DNA of 51,201 bases. Source: JBAVVD01 sp049697115 (GTDB lineage: Bacteria > Acidobacteriota > Aminicenantia > Aminicenantales > UBA4085). A model generated the notes under the pieces. The model worked only from the letters and a program-made list of their open reading frames with translations, was not told the DNA's origin and searched no databases. Every line of letters starts with the position of its first letter. Position 1 is the stretch's first letter. The translations under genes and the position numbers were made by a program. Positions 1-6,828 of this stretch are shown piece after piece. The stretch covers positions 1-51,201 of the forward strand of contig JBAVVD010000057.1 of NCBI GenBank assembly GCA_049697115.1, written 5' to 3'.

Positions 1-152
1 TTGTTATTGACCCAATACGGCGATGACTTCGATTTCGACCTTGACATCCTTGGGCAGGCGGGCCACCTGAACGGCCGCCCGGGCAGGGAAGGGGGGGGTG
101 AAGAATTCCGCATAGACCTTATTCATGGCGGCAAAATCATTCATGTCTTGAA
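1..152. repeat. Left copy of ridA 3'-end direct repeat
   Basis: Bases 1-152 match 6336-6487 in the same orientation without gaps. I count 7 mismatches in 152 positions. Identity stops abruptly at 152/153, where AT-rich sequence upstream of abiEi begins. The window starts inside this copy, so its left limit is unknown. The arrangement resembles an attachment-site duplication around an integrated element. Confidence 0.85.
4..152 (-). pseudogene. ridA 3' fragment (C-terminal ~48 residues)
   Basis: On the minus strand this stretch encodes the last 48 residues of a RidA/YjgF protein, from QDMNDFA to the terminal AVLGQ and stop. The reading frame is intact. It differs from the intact ridA at 6339-6722 by three amino-acid changes and three silent changes. 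The N-terminal 79 residues are missing, so it cannot be a working enamine/imine deaminase. That the differences are conservative suggests it derives from a related functional ridA rather than from long decay. It is most simply the 3' end displaced when an element inserted beside ridA. Confidence 0.8.
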
Positions 153-175
153 ATATTTATATAAATCTGTAAAAT
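148..175 (+). promoter_or_regulatory. abiE promoter, near-leaderless
   Basis: TTGAAA at 148-153 and TAAAAT at 170-175, with a 16-base spacer, form a plausible sigma70 promoter that would start transcription within a few bases of the abiEi ATG at 186. The same stretch contains TTTATATA at 156-163, which lies at -30 to -23 if transcription starts at the ATG, the archaeal TATA-box position. No Shine-Dalgarno precedes the ATG, so the first gene is probably translated from a leaderless or near-leaderless message. Confidence 0.5.
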
Positions 176-185
176 ATTTAATAAT

Positions 186-1004
186 ATGAAAGAAATTACA
201 GAAGAGTATAGGAAAGGCATCGGGAAGAAGGAGTCCATCCTCCTCTCCGAGCTCGCCAGGCAGAACAAGCCAGTCTTCACCGCCAGGGATGCGAAGGCCA
301 TACTGAAGGAGGATCCCTACCTGACGCTCCACCAGCTCAAGAAAAAGAAATGGATTCTTGCCATCAAAGGAGGCCTGTACGCCATCGTTCCTCTGGACAT
401 CGGGGTAAAGGGAGCGGAGAGCTTCATCGTCCATGATTTCGTCGTCGCCTCCTATCTGGCGAAACCCTATTACATAGGCCTCTGGTCGGCGCTGAACTAC
501 CACGGCCTCTCTGACCAGATTCCAATGTCCGTCTTCATCTGCACAACAAGACCGAAAAAGCCGGTCAGCGTGCTGAATTCGAAATTCGTCTTCGTCCAGC
601 TTTCGAAGGAGAAATTCGCGGGGATAGAGAAAGTAAAAATCGAGGGGCGCGAGGTCAACATATCCGACAAGGACAAGACAATTGTCGACTGCCTCGACCA
701 TCCCGAGCATGCGGGAGGGATAGACGAAGTCGCGAAGGCGATTTACTTCGGTCATGAAGAGCTGGACTTCGGAAAGATAAGGGCATACGCCGTAAAGACA
801 AAAAACGTCGCCGTCTTCAAGCGGCTCGGGTTCATCCTGGAAGCGACGGGCCTGCTCGAAAAATACGCTGCCACTTTCGAGGGCGTCCGCCTTACGGAAG
901 GCTACCCGGTGCTGGACAAGCTCGGCCCTAAAAAAGGGAAGTACTCGGAGAGGTGGAAGCTGCTCGTTAACGCCGATATAGACCCCAGGAGGTGGATGTA
1001 TTGA
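186..1004 (+). CDS. abiEi: AbiEi-type antitoxin of a type IV toxin-antitoxin pair
   Basis: The 272-residue product resembles the AbiEi/COG5340 family ('transcriptional regulator of viral defense system'). These are antitoxins with an N-terminal winged helix that represses the operon and a C-terminal domain that counters the toxin. Here residues ~15-75 look like the winged helix (SELARQNKPVFTARDA, then a basic patch). Residues ~85-180 carry the family core with YYIGLWSALNYHGL and DKTIVDCLD. It overlaps the downstream toxin by 4 bases. Arginine is mostly AGG and isoleucine is ATA about one third of the time, unlike the backbone genes, which suggests transfer. It has no Shine-Dalgarno. Family assignment is fairly secure; repression of its own promoter is inferred. 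Confidence 0.82.
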   Translation: MKEITEEYRKGIGKKESILLSELARQNKPVFTARDAKAILKEDPYLTLHQLKKKKWILAIKGGLYAIVPLDIGVKGAESFIVHDFVVASYLAKPYYIGLWSALNYHGLSDQIPMSVFICTTRPKKPVSVLNSKFVFVQLSKEKFAGIEKVKIEGREVNISDKDKTIVDCLDHPEHAGGIDEVAKAIYFGHEELDFGKIRAYAVKTKNVAVFKRLGFILEATGLLEKYAATFEGVRLTEGYPVLDKLGPKKGKYSERWKLLVNADIDPRRWMY

Positions 1005-1765
1005 TTGACAGGCGCGAGCTCCTGGAGAAGGCGAGGCAGAAGGGCCTGAACCTGATGATGGTCGAGAAGGATTACGTTCTCGGCTGGCTGCTTTACGGAT
1101 TCGCAAAGGAAAAGAATCTCGTATTCAAGGGAGGGACGGCTCTTTCGAAAATATATTTCCCGAAGATATGGAGGCTTTCCGAAGACCTGGATTTCAGTCT
1201 GCTTGAAGGGGAGCTTCAGACCGTTCTGGACAGGGTGGACGCCGTATTCTCGGATATCAAAAGAAAATCTGGAATCGGATTCAATCTCAGAAGCAGCCAC
1301 ATGAATCCAGACTACCTCCAGCTCAAGATTCAGTATCAGGGAGTCATCGGAAGGAACTGGATAAAGGTTGACGTGACGAAGAACGACCTGGTGGAGAAGC
1401 CTGTCCTCAAACCAATACACAGGGCGTATTCGGACTATCTGGCGTTCAGAGTTAGAGTCGAATCTTCTGAGGAAATTTTCTCCTCGAAGCTAAGGGCGGT
1501 CGTCGAACGGAAGAAGTGCAGGGATTATTTTGACCTCTGGCAGCTTTCCAAAATGAAGTTCGATGAACGGAAGATAAAGAGAACGTTCCTGGCCAAATGC
1601 GCGATAAAGAAAATCGAATTTGAAGGAAGACGCCAGATATTTCCCACTGGACTTGAAGAAACGCTTAGGCCTTACTGGGAAAGGGAGCTGGGAAGGCTCA
1701 TTAATCCAGTTCCCGACATGGAAAAGGTTCTGGATGACCTGAGGGACGCATTGAAGTTTCTCTGA
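1001..1765 (+). CDS. abiEii: AbiEii/AbiGii-type nucleotidyltransferase toxin
   Basis: The product resembles the DUF1814/AbiEii toxins, nucleotidyltransferase-fold proteins that arrest growth and abort phage infection. Some members modify tRNA ends. Visible motifs are GGTALSK (residues 44-50), the metal-binding DLD at 62-64, and K163...RDYFDLW (174-180), in family order. I chose the TTG at 1001: AGGAGG at 987-992 is 8 bases upstream, and TTG overlaps the antitoxin stop as TTGA. A GTG at 992 is possible but overlaps the ribosome binding site. Length (254 residues) is at the short end for the family, but the core motifs are intact. The AGG/ATA codon preference matches abiEi, so the pair probably arrived together. 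Confidence 0.85.
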   Translation: MIDRRELLEKARQKGLNLMMVEKDYVLGWLLYGFAKEKNLVFKGGTALSKIYFPKIWRLSEDLDFSLLEGELQTVLDRVDAVFSDIKRKSGIGFNLRSSHMNPDYLQLKIQYQGVIGRNWIKVDVTKNDLVEKPVLKPIHRAYSDYLAFRVRVESSEEIFSSKLRAVVERKKCRDYFDLWQLSKMKFDERKIKRTFLAKCAIKKIEFEGRRQIFPTGLEETLRPYWERELGRLINPVPDMEKVLDDLRDALKFL

Positions 1766-1773
1766 GAAAAACG

Positions 1774-1908
1774 CTACCTCTGCCCGTAAAGAATTCTGTT
1801 CACCAGCTTCACCCATTCCGGTAGCTCGTTATCGTCGCGATTCATGGGGAGAAATAGGCGAGACAAGTGAAATCGCTTGCGGGGAAAGGGTGCGGTTTGT
1901 GCGGATAA
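1774..1908 (-). pseudogene. C-terminal fragment of an unrecognised gene
   Basis: The minus strand is open from 1908 down to a stop at 1774-1776. Its last 23 codons begin with an ATG at 1845 (product starting MNRDDNELPEWV and ending ILYGQR). There is no ribosome binding site before that ATG. The composition looks like coding sequence, but I do not recognise the family. It lies in the same frame as the transposase remnant at 1915-2007, separated by two stop codons. It could be the tail of a gene deleted when that element decayed, or chance. Confidence 0.3.
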
Positions 1909-1914
1909 CTACTC

Positions 1915-2007
1915 TTAAATCCGACAGGCCTCGGAGATGTTCTGGAGAAACTCAGACAGCTCTATCAAGCTGATTTTCTTTTTGATAAGCTTGTCTTGGG
2001 TGGTCAT
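1915..2007 (-). mobile_element. IS481-like transposase N-terminal remnant
   Basis: A 30-codon frame starts at the ATG at 2007, with AGGAGG just upstream on the minus strand (complement of 2012-2017). The product (MTTQDKLIKKKISL, then ELSEFLQNISEACRI) matches the start of IS481-type transposases, where a helix-turn-helix normally continues after the SEACK/R motif. A stop at 1915-1917 ends it there and the catalytic part is gone. The terminal inverted repeat of the element may lie within 2050-2090, but no partner end is visible. This marks past transposition in the accessory patch. Confidence 0.55.
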
Positions 2008-2176
2008 TTGATCCTCCTTTTTGAGATCTACCCAATTTCTTTGGAGGTAATTTGACTACCTGTCTCCTCATAGTGTCACCTCAAGTTAATCCTTGAGCAA
2101 GTAAAAATAATTCTTATTCTGTTGTGGATTCTATTGATCTATCTTCTTTAACTCTATCTAAATCTAATATCGATGA

Positions 2177-3268
2177 CTAGGACACAAGCCGCCGTTTATT
2201 TCCCTTATCGTAATGAAAGCGTTCTCCGGGATTCATCGGAAATCCCAAATCCGTATACGGATAGGGCTCTAATAATTTCTGGAACACCTTAATATTCTGA
2301 GATACGGTACCGTCTGGGAAATATGTTTTTGGCTTTAATTTGTCTAAAAGATATTTATAGTATTCCTCCTTGCCCTGTTGTTTGTATACAATGGCGATGT
2401 CAACATCCGAGGATTGACCAGCAGAATAGTCGATCTCCTTTTTGTATTCGTCTAAAGTTGCCGGTAGCCAACCCGAATGGTAGATTGTTAGCCCGCCAAC
2501 CTTGATAAGGTAGGCCAACCATCCCATACCCGGATAGCTCGATTCAAAGTAGCTCACTTCAGCATTGCCAAATTTTTCTTTTCCATACCCATGTAAATGA
2601 ATTTCATTTTTGTTTCCTTGTGGTGCATCACCACCGTAATGAATGTACACGATGTTTTTGAGTCTTTCTTCCATCCCATTAATAAATTCTTTGGTGTATG
2701 GCTTTGCGTGATAAGCGGTATATAATGCCAGTATATTCTGGTCGGCAATCTCCGATGCTTCGATAAATCCATTGGATAAACTCGGATTATCAGATTTTAT
2801 TCCGCTGTATTCATTATTGAAGACTAATAAATGGCTTCTGGTCTTGATTGTCCACCCGCGTGTATTCATCTGCCAGATATAAGCTTCGTCTTTTCCTATC
2901 TCTCCTTTTAGTATCTTGGAAGGATTATAAATTTCTTCTATTTTTATTTTGCTTGTACCTGCAGCATTTAACGTATCCGCTACTGATTTATTACCGTATC
3001 TACCTGCATAGAGCAAGGCTGTGTTCCCGTGAACGTCTTCGGCGTTTACATCAACTCCATATTTAATCAGCAATCCCGCGATTTCCCCATACCCGAGAAT
3101 AGAGGCTTTATGCAGCAGAGTCTGTTGTGAGTTTTGTTCGACAATCAAAGGATCGCTTCCCTTTTCTAAAAGCACTTTAACGGCTTTGGAGTAACCCATT
3201 CGAACAGCGGTCATCAAAGGCGTTTCACCGTTGATTGCTTTTGTCTCGACCTTTGAGCTTTTTTTCAA
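2177..3268 (-). CDS. Ankyrin-repeat protein with degenerate metallo-beta-lactamase fold, C-terminal part (frameshifted)
   Basis: This frame carries ankyrin repeats (residues ~12-110, with GETPLMTAV, NTALLYAGRYG) followed by a metallo-beta-lactamase-like domain (~125-340) of the kind often fused to ankyrin repeats in secreted proteins. In active relatives an H-x-H-x-D-H motif follows the 'DQNV' strand. Here that place reads YHAKPYTKEF, and the later IYHxGD site reads IYHSGW, so most metal ligands are missing. The only start is a TTG inside an A7 tract. Dropping one A joins it to the upstream frame at 3225-3704 as a continuous exported protein with a perfect ankyrin consensus across the join. 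A catalytic role is unlikely; binding or scaffolding is possible. Confidence 0.65.
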   Translation of the reverse strand: MKKSSKVETKAINGETPLMTAVRMGYSKAVKVLLEKGSDPLIVEQNSQQTLLHKASILGYGEIAGLLIKYGVDVNAEDVHGNTALLYAGRYGNKSVADTLNAAGTSKIKIEEIYNPSKILKGEIGKDEAYIWQMNTRGWTIKTRSHLLVFNNEYSGIKSDNPSLSNGFIEASEIADQNILALYTAYHAKPYTKEFINGMEERLKNIVYIHYGGDAPQGNKNEIHLHGYGKEKFGNAEVSYFESSYPGMGWLAYLIKVGGLTIYHSGWLPATLDEYKKEIDYSAGQSSDVDIAIVYKQQGKEEYYKYLLDKLKPKTYFPDGTVSQNIKVFQKLLEPYPYTDLGFPMNPGERFHYDKGNKRRLVS

Positions 3269-3704
3269 TGAGAAGAAGTGCTATTTCTTCAGCTTGATTC
3301 TGACCGTTTCCCAATGCCCAGTGCATTGCTGTAATTCCCATTTTATTTATGATCTGGACATCTGCTCCCCTCTCAACAAGAAGTTTTGCCACTTCAAGAT
3401 TTCCGGTTCGCGCACATTCCATAAGGGGAGTCAGATCCAATCGTCCTGCCAACAGATTTATATCCGCTCCTTTGTTTATCAATAAGTTGATTATCTCAAT
3501 ATGGCCAAGATTGCAGGCACGATTTAACAAAGAATCTCCTTGTTGGTCTTTGGCTTGAATCTGAAGCGTATCTTTTTCAATAAGCTCTTTCACCTTTGCC
3601 AGGTCATTTTGCCTTACCGCATCAAATATCTCCTGCGCCGGCAATGTTTGAGATATGGCCAGCAAAAGGATCGCAGCCATTAAAACTGAGTTTAGTTTTT
3701 TCAT
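3225..3704 (-). CDS. Exported ankyrin-repeat protein, N-terminal part (frameshifted)
   Basis: The product begins with a clear signal peptide (MKKLNSVLMAAILLLAIS, cleavage likely after LPA-Q). About four ankyrin repeats follow, with motifs such as GDSLLNRACNLGHIEI, LTPLMECARTGNLEV and GITAMHWALG. After EEIALLLIEKK the frame leaves the ankyrin pattern and stops at 3225-3227. The frame at 2177-3268 continues the repeat exactly, so these are two halves of one gene split at the 7-A tract at 3260-3266 (seven T on the plus strand). It could be a real pseudogene, a phase-variable tract, or a sequencing error. It lies 10 bases after the S12 hydrolase gene and is probably cotranscribed with it. Confidence 0.7.
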   Translation of the reverse strand: MKKLNSVLMAAILLLAISQTLPAQEIFDAVRQNDLAKVKELIEKDTLQIQAKDQQGDSLLNRACNLGHIEIINLLINKGADINLLAGRLDLTPLMECARTGNLEVAKLLVERGADVQIINKMGITAMHWALGNGQNQAEEIALLLIEKKLKGRDKSNQR

Positions 3705-3714
3705 TTTGATTTCT

Positions 3715-5277
3715 TCATTTGTTCTCTAGCTTTTTCAGCATCTCCATGGCGTGAGGATTCTGAGGATTCAATTCGAGCGACTTTTTGAAGCTTTGGATCG
3801 CAAGTCCTTTATCGCCCTTCATGATGTAGGTATCTCCAAGGGCATCATAAGCCTCCCAGAATCCAGGGAATTCAGGTATGCCCGCCTGGAAAATGGCGAT
3901 GGCACCATCCACATCACCGCGTTCAGCGACCTGGCGGCCGATACGGACGAAATATTCTTTCCCCGGGACGATGAAATGGATCGTGTCATTCTTTAAACGG
4001 AAATATTCATCAATGGCCGCGGGTATTCCGGCGTGCATGGCCACGTCTTCTTCAATATACTGCGTCAGCCTGTTTTTGATAAGGATATGATCGTAAGGCT
4101 TGTCGTTGAGCAATTGATGGATCTTCAGGACCATTTCATTCCCCTCAAGGAGAAAGCTGCAGTTGCTGCAGATGATGATGATCTGGTCTTTACCGCTGTA
4201 ATGAAAATGGTTTGATCTGAACAGCTTATCGGTTCCATCATGCCAGTAGAGAGTCTCTTTGTCTTTGGTATCCGGATCCTCAATGATGGATATCTCTCCC
4301 ACGAATCCATTGCCGTAAGTTCCAAAAAAATCCCTCACAAGTTCTTGGGAGATATAGGGGATCGTTGGATATATTCTCACGATTCTCATCTTTAAATACA
4401 TGTCCATGGTTTTTTTCGAAAGTAACTGATTCGTGGACAGCGCTGTGCTGAACTTGAAGAGATCCCCCACGGTTGAGTACAAATTTCCGCAGCCGAAGTG
4501 AATGGCGGCGGGATCATAAGAATTTGTCTCTTCATTCCAGGTGATATATCTGTCCCGCAATTTCGCGTAAGAAGTCGCCCCGTTTTCGAGCACCAATCCC
4601 TTCCGATCACAACCGGTCTGTGTCATCCCCAGCGGTTTCAATATCTGTTCGGTGAGCACGTCTTCATAGCTTTTGCCGGTCACCTTTTCTATGATCAGGC
4701 CGAGGATGAAATATCCGGCATTTGAATAGCCATAGTCCTTGCCCGGTTCAAAACGAAGTCCCTCTTCGGAGAGTTGCTTGAGGTATTCCTGAAGAAACTC
4801 TTCTTTCCGGGTCGCGTAGTAGTACTTTTCAATCCCCTCGGGTAAGATCAGACCGGAGGAATGACAGAGCAGCATTTCAACGGTGATTTTGTCTCCAATA
4901 TCTCTGGGGAACTCGGGGATAAAATCAGATATCTTGTTATCAAGTTTAAGCTTGCCTTTCTCAACCAATTGGGTCACCAGCATAGCGGTGAATTGCTTTG
5001 TGATCGATCCGATCCTGAACTTGGTTTCGGGGGTGTTGGGGATGTTCTGTTCCACATTCGCCAGCCCGTATCCCTTGGCGAGTACAACTTCGCCTTTCTC
5101 GGCGACCAAAACAGATCCCATGAATTGACGGTCGACGACATAATCCTTGACCAGCTGATCGATCTTGGACGATAGGGATGGCGAAGACGATAGGGATGGC
5201 GAATGGCTCAGGCAGGCAAGAGCCAAAGGCAAAACCAAAAATAATGAGGAAATTTTAATGCATTGTTTTTTTGTCAT
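3715..5277 (-). CDS. Beta-lactamase-fold serine hydrolase (S12) with C-terminal TPR
   Basis: This 520-residue protein belongs to the S12/class C beta-lactamase family of exported serine hydrolases (D,D-peptidases, esterases, peptide hydrolases). The catalytic set is intact: SITK at 91-94, YSN at 184-186 and HDG at 346-348. A signal segment ends in LALAC (Cys22), a weak lipobox. It is followed by a Ser/Pro tether built from an 18-bp tandem repeat. Residues ~435-515 form two TPRs (EAYDALGDTYIMKGD, AIQSFKKSLELNPQN). The start at 5277 has GGAGGA 4-5 bases upstream; an upstream in-frame start at 5289 lacks one. Substrate is unknown, and the family alone does not imply antibiotic resistance. Confidence 0.85.
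   Translation of the reverse strand: MTKKQCIKISSLFLVLPLALACLSHSPSLSSSPSLSSKIDQLVKDYVVDRQFMGSVLVAEKGEVVLAKGYGLANVEQNIPNTPETKFRIGSITKQFTAMLVTQLVEKGKLKLDNKISDFIPEFPRDIGDKITVEMLLCHSSGLILPEGIEKYYYATRKEEFLQEYLKQLSEEGLRFEPGKDYGYSNAGYFILGLIIEKVTGKSYEDVLTEQILKPLGMTQTGCDRKGLVLENGATSYAKLRDRYITWNEETNSYDPAAIHFGCGNLYSTVGDLFKFSTALSTNQLLSKKTMDMYLKMRIVRIYPTIPYISQELVRDFFGTYGNGFVGEISIIEDPDTKDKETLYWHDGTDKLFRSNHFHYSGKDQIIIICSNCSFLLEGNEMVLKIHQLLNDKPYDHILIKNRLTQYIEEDVAMHAGIPAAIDEYFRLKNDTIHFIVPGKEYFVRIGRQVAERGDVDGAIAIFQAGIPEFPGFWEAYDALGDTYIMKGDKGLAIQSFKKSLELNPQNPHAMEMLKKLENK
5168..5203. repeat. 18-bp tandem duplication in lipoprotein tether
   Basis: GACGATAGGGATGGCGAA occurs twice in a row (5168-5185, 5186-5203). 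It encodes two SPSLSS-type units just after the signal segment of the S12 hydrolase. The unit length is a multiple of three, so copy-number change would lengthen or shorten the tether without breaking the frame. Confidence 0.9.
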
Positions 5278-5324
5278 TTTCTCCTCCATTTCTTAATTTC
5301 CTTCGCCCATGATTCCTCATGGGG

Positions 5325-5398
5325 ACCTCGCGCCAGTTGCCCACAGGCTTCTAGATGGAAAATAGGATCAACTCTTCGTTTTTCGTCAGCTATAACAT
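5325..5398 (-). pseudogene. PadR-family regulator remnant, copy A
   Basis: From the ATG at 5398 the minus strand reads M-L-stop-LTKNEELILFSI-stop-K. This aligns with the N-terminus of PadR-family repressors and with the better preserved copy at 5768-5902 (MYELTKNEELILLCIWKLK). Two in-frame stops and the loss of similarity after ~20 codons show it is dead. GGAGGA still sits 5 bases before the ATG, and the palindrome at 5412-5440 lies upstream. It points away from copy B. Confidence 0.6.
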
Positions 5399-5411
5399 CG
5401 TTGCTCCTCCG

Positions 5412-5440
5412 GTAAGTATTTATCGTAAATACATACTTAC
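5412..5440. promoter_or_regulatory. Palindromic operator candidate upstream of PadR remnant A
   Basis: Nested inverted repeats occur here: GTATTTA-TCG-TAAATAC (5416-5432), and outer 8-base arms GTAAGTAT (5412-5419) and ATACTTAC (5433-5440). The inner palindrome recurs upstream of PadR remnant B at 5734-5750 with a different 3-base spacer. Conservation in two otherwise decayed copies fits a PadR autoregulatory site, though no binding data support it. Confidence 0.5.
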
Positions 5441-5733
5441 AGACGCAGAGAGATTCAAAAAGGTTGCCCCTCCAAAAAATAAATCCGGATTGACCCGGCT
5501 CAAGGCTCCCGATGGATCGAAACAAGCGGGGACAAGCTCCGGGGCATACGACTGGCAGAGTCTTATACAGGGACTCCTCCTGTGGCCGTCGGCACCAGTC
5601 CTCTCTTTATTAGAGTATTCTCTCTTGGAGGCTTATCAGGGAAAACGCATGAAGTCAGCAACCAAGAGTCGGGAAATATTATTAATTTTTTTATGAAGGC
5701 AACCTTTTTAGCCGCTCCTGCGTCTTCTATATT

Positions 5734-5750
5734 GTATTTACAATAAATAC
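5734..5750. promoter_or_regulatory. Palindromic operator candidate upstream of PadR remnant B
   Basis: GTATTTA-CAA-TAAATAC is a perfect 7-base inverted repeat with a 3-base spacer, 17 bases before the ATG of the truncated PadR gene at 5768. It matches the inner palindrome at 5416-5432. Confidence 0.5.
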
Positions 5751-5767
5751 TTATCAAATGTTCGCTG

Positions 5768-5902
5768 ATGTATGAACTGACCAAAAACGAGGAGTTGATC
5801 CTGCTGTGCATCTGGAAGCTCAAGGACAATGGCTACGGTGTCACGATCAGGGAACACTCCAATAAAATTACCGGAAGGACTTTGAACTACGGATCTCTTT
5901 AG
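5768..5902 (+). pseudogene. PadR-family regulator, truncated N-terminus (copy B)
   Basis: A 44-codon frame begins MYELTKNEELILLCIWK, then DNGYGVTIREH, and ends TGRTLNYGSL before a TAG at 5900-5902. This is the first half of the PadR winged helix; full PadR proteins have at least 100 residues. No good ribosome binding site precedes it, unlike copy A. PadR proteins usually repress adjacent transporter genes. The sequence just downstream may hold a decayed permease, but none survives. Family recognition is secure; function is lost. Confidence 0.7.
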
Positions 5903-6335
5903 AGGGATAGGGATTTGCTTTTTCGCGCGGCTCCGGAAAGGAATCCGCTGTCGTCTTGAAAGTGGATAAGAATTTTCTTTTCCGCTGCGCTGGCTGAATG
6001 AGCACTCATGCGTCGATTTTGCCTCCTCCCATCGTCATGAATGATAAAAAACAATGGGCGTGGATGTCAAGGTGAGCAAAAAATTGCGGAAGGGGGGCTA
6101 AAATTTCTCTGGGAATTATAAAAGCATCTAAAATCCGATAGACTTCTCCTCAAAAAAGATCATGAAAAATATTCGGCTGAAGCCTCGGCGGCCATCAGAA
6201 GCTCCTGAAAAGCGACCTGAGGCGGGGGAGGTTTATCGGCGACAAAGCTGAGTTTGATATCACATCCCGCATTGAACAGGTCAAGTCAAAGATTCACTTC
6301 ATTCAAACACCAACGGTGGATTTACAAAAGGGCCG
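5903..6335. other. Gene-poor stretch with decayed coding traces
   Basis: No intact gene is visible over 433 bases. A plus-strand frame ending at 6343-6345 reads ...RFIGDKAEFDITSRIEQVKS..., and another just upstream reads MKNIRLKPRRPSEAP. Both loosely recall the start of the MacB/ADOP permeases that often follow PadR genes, but the match is weak. CAACGG (6311-6316) and CCGTTG (6333-6338) form a 6-base inverted repeat at the edge of the ridA direct repeat. No integrase trace was recognised. Confidence 0.4.
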
Positions 6336-6487
6336 TTGTTATTGACCCAATACGGCGATGACTTCGATTTCGACCTTGACATCCTTGGGCAGGCGGGCCA
6401 CCTGAACAGCTGCCCGGGCGGGGAAGGGGGGTTTGAAGAATTCCGCATAGACCGTATTCATGGAGGCAAAATCATTCATGTCTTGAA
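6336..6487. repeat. Right copy of ridA 3'-end direct repeat
   Basis: This is the partner of bases 1-152. It covers the last 49 codons of the intact ridA plus 3 bases past its stop. Identity ends at 6487, where the ridA coding sequence continues normally, so this is the undisturbed copy. Confidence 0.85.
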
Positions 6488-6722
6488 GAAACACGGTCGC
6501 TTTCACCACATGATCGAGAGAGCTTCCCGCGGCTTGGAGGACAGCGCTGATATTTTTGAGGACCTGTCGGGTCTGGTCTTCAATGCCTCCAGAGACAAGC
6601 TCTCCGGTTTGAGGATCAAGAGAGATCTGCCCTGAAGCAAAGACAAAGTTATTGGCGGCGATACCCTGGGAATAAGGGCCGATGGCTTTTGGCGCTTTTT
6701 CGGTTTTAATTTCTCGTTTCAT
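6339..6722 (-). CDS. ridA: RidA/YjgF/YER057c enamine-imine deaminase
   Basis: The 127-residue protein is a full-length RidA. It hydrolyses reactive enamines and imines, such as 2-aminoacrylate released by PLP enzymes, to keto acids. The family signature includes AIGPYSQG near the N-terminus, FASGQISLDP, and PPFPARAAVQVARLP with the catalytic arginine at 103. The start at 6722 follows GAGGAG by 7 bases. A longer frame upstream is not needed. It lies 106 bases after pbpC on the same strand and may be read through from it. Its 3' end is duplicated at 1-152 and apparently served as an insertion site. Confidence 0.95.
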   Translation of the reverse strand: MKREIKTEKAPKAIGPYSQGIAANNFVFASGQISLDPQTGELVSGGIEDQTRQVLKNISAVLQAAGSSLDHVVKATVFLQDMNDFASMNTVYAEFFKPPFPARAAVQVARLPKDVKVEIEVIAVLGQ

Positions 6723-6828
6723 TGTTTGTCTCCTCTTTTTTGGAAAATGCATAGAGGTTCTCAAGAAAGGAATCCACCCAAGAAGAATCAAGGCGTTCCT
6801 TCTTTTCATCCTCAACTCGCCTCCGGAT

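Noticed and set aside
141..1106. 321-codon open frame on the minus strand opposite abiEi
   Set aside because: Low-complexity, Pro/Arg-rich composition and exact antisense placement; the plus strand carries recognisable AbiE motifs. It is a shadow frame.
3715..5277. Antibiotic-resistance beta-lactamase under BlaI control
   Set aside because: The S12 fold is shared by many esterases and peptidases, it has TPRs and a lipoprotein-like signal, and it lies 30 kb from blaI with no operator seen.
5355..5696. 113-codon plus-strand frame
   Set aside because: Its start region is the reverse complement of PadR remnant A, and the rest shows no coding pattern.
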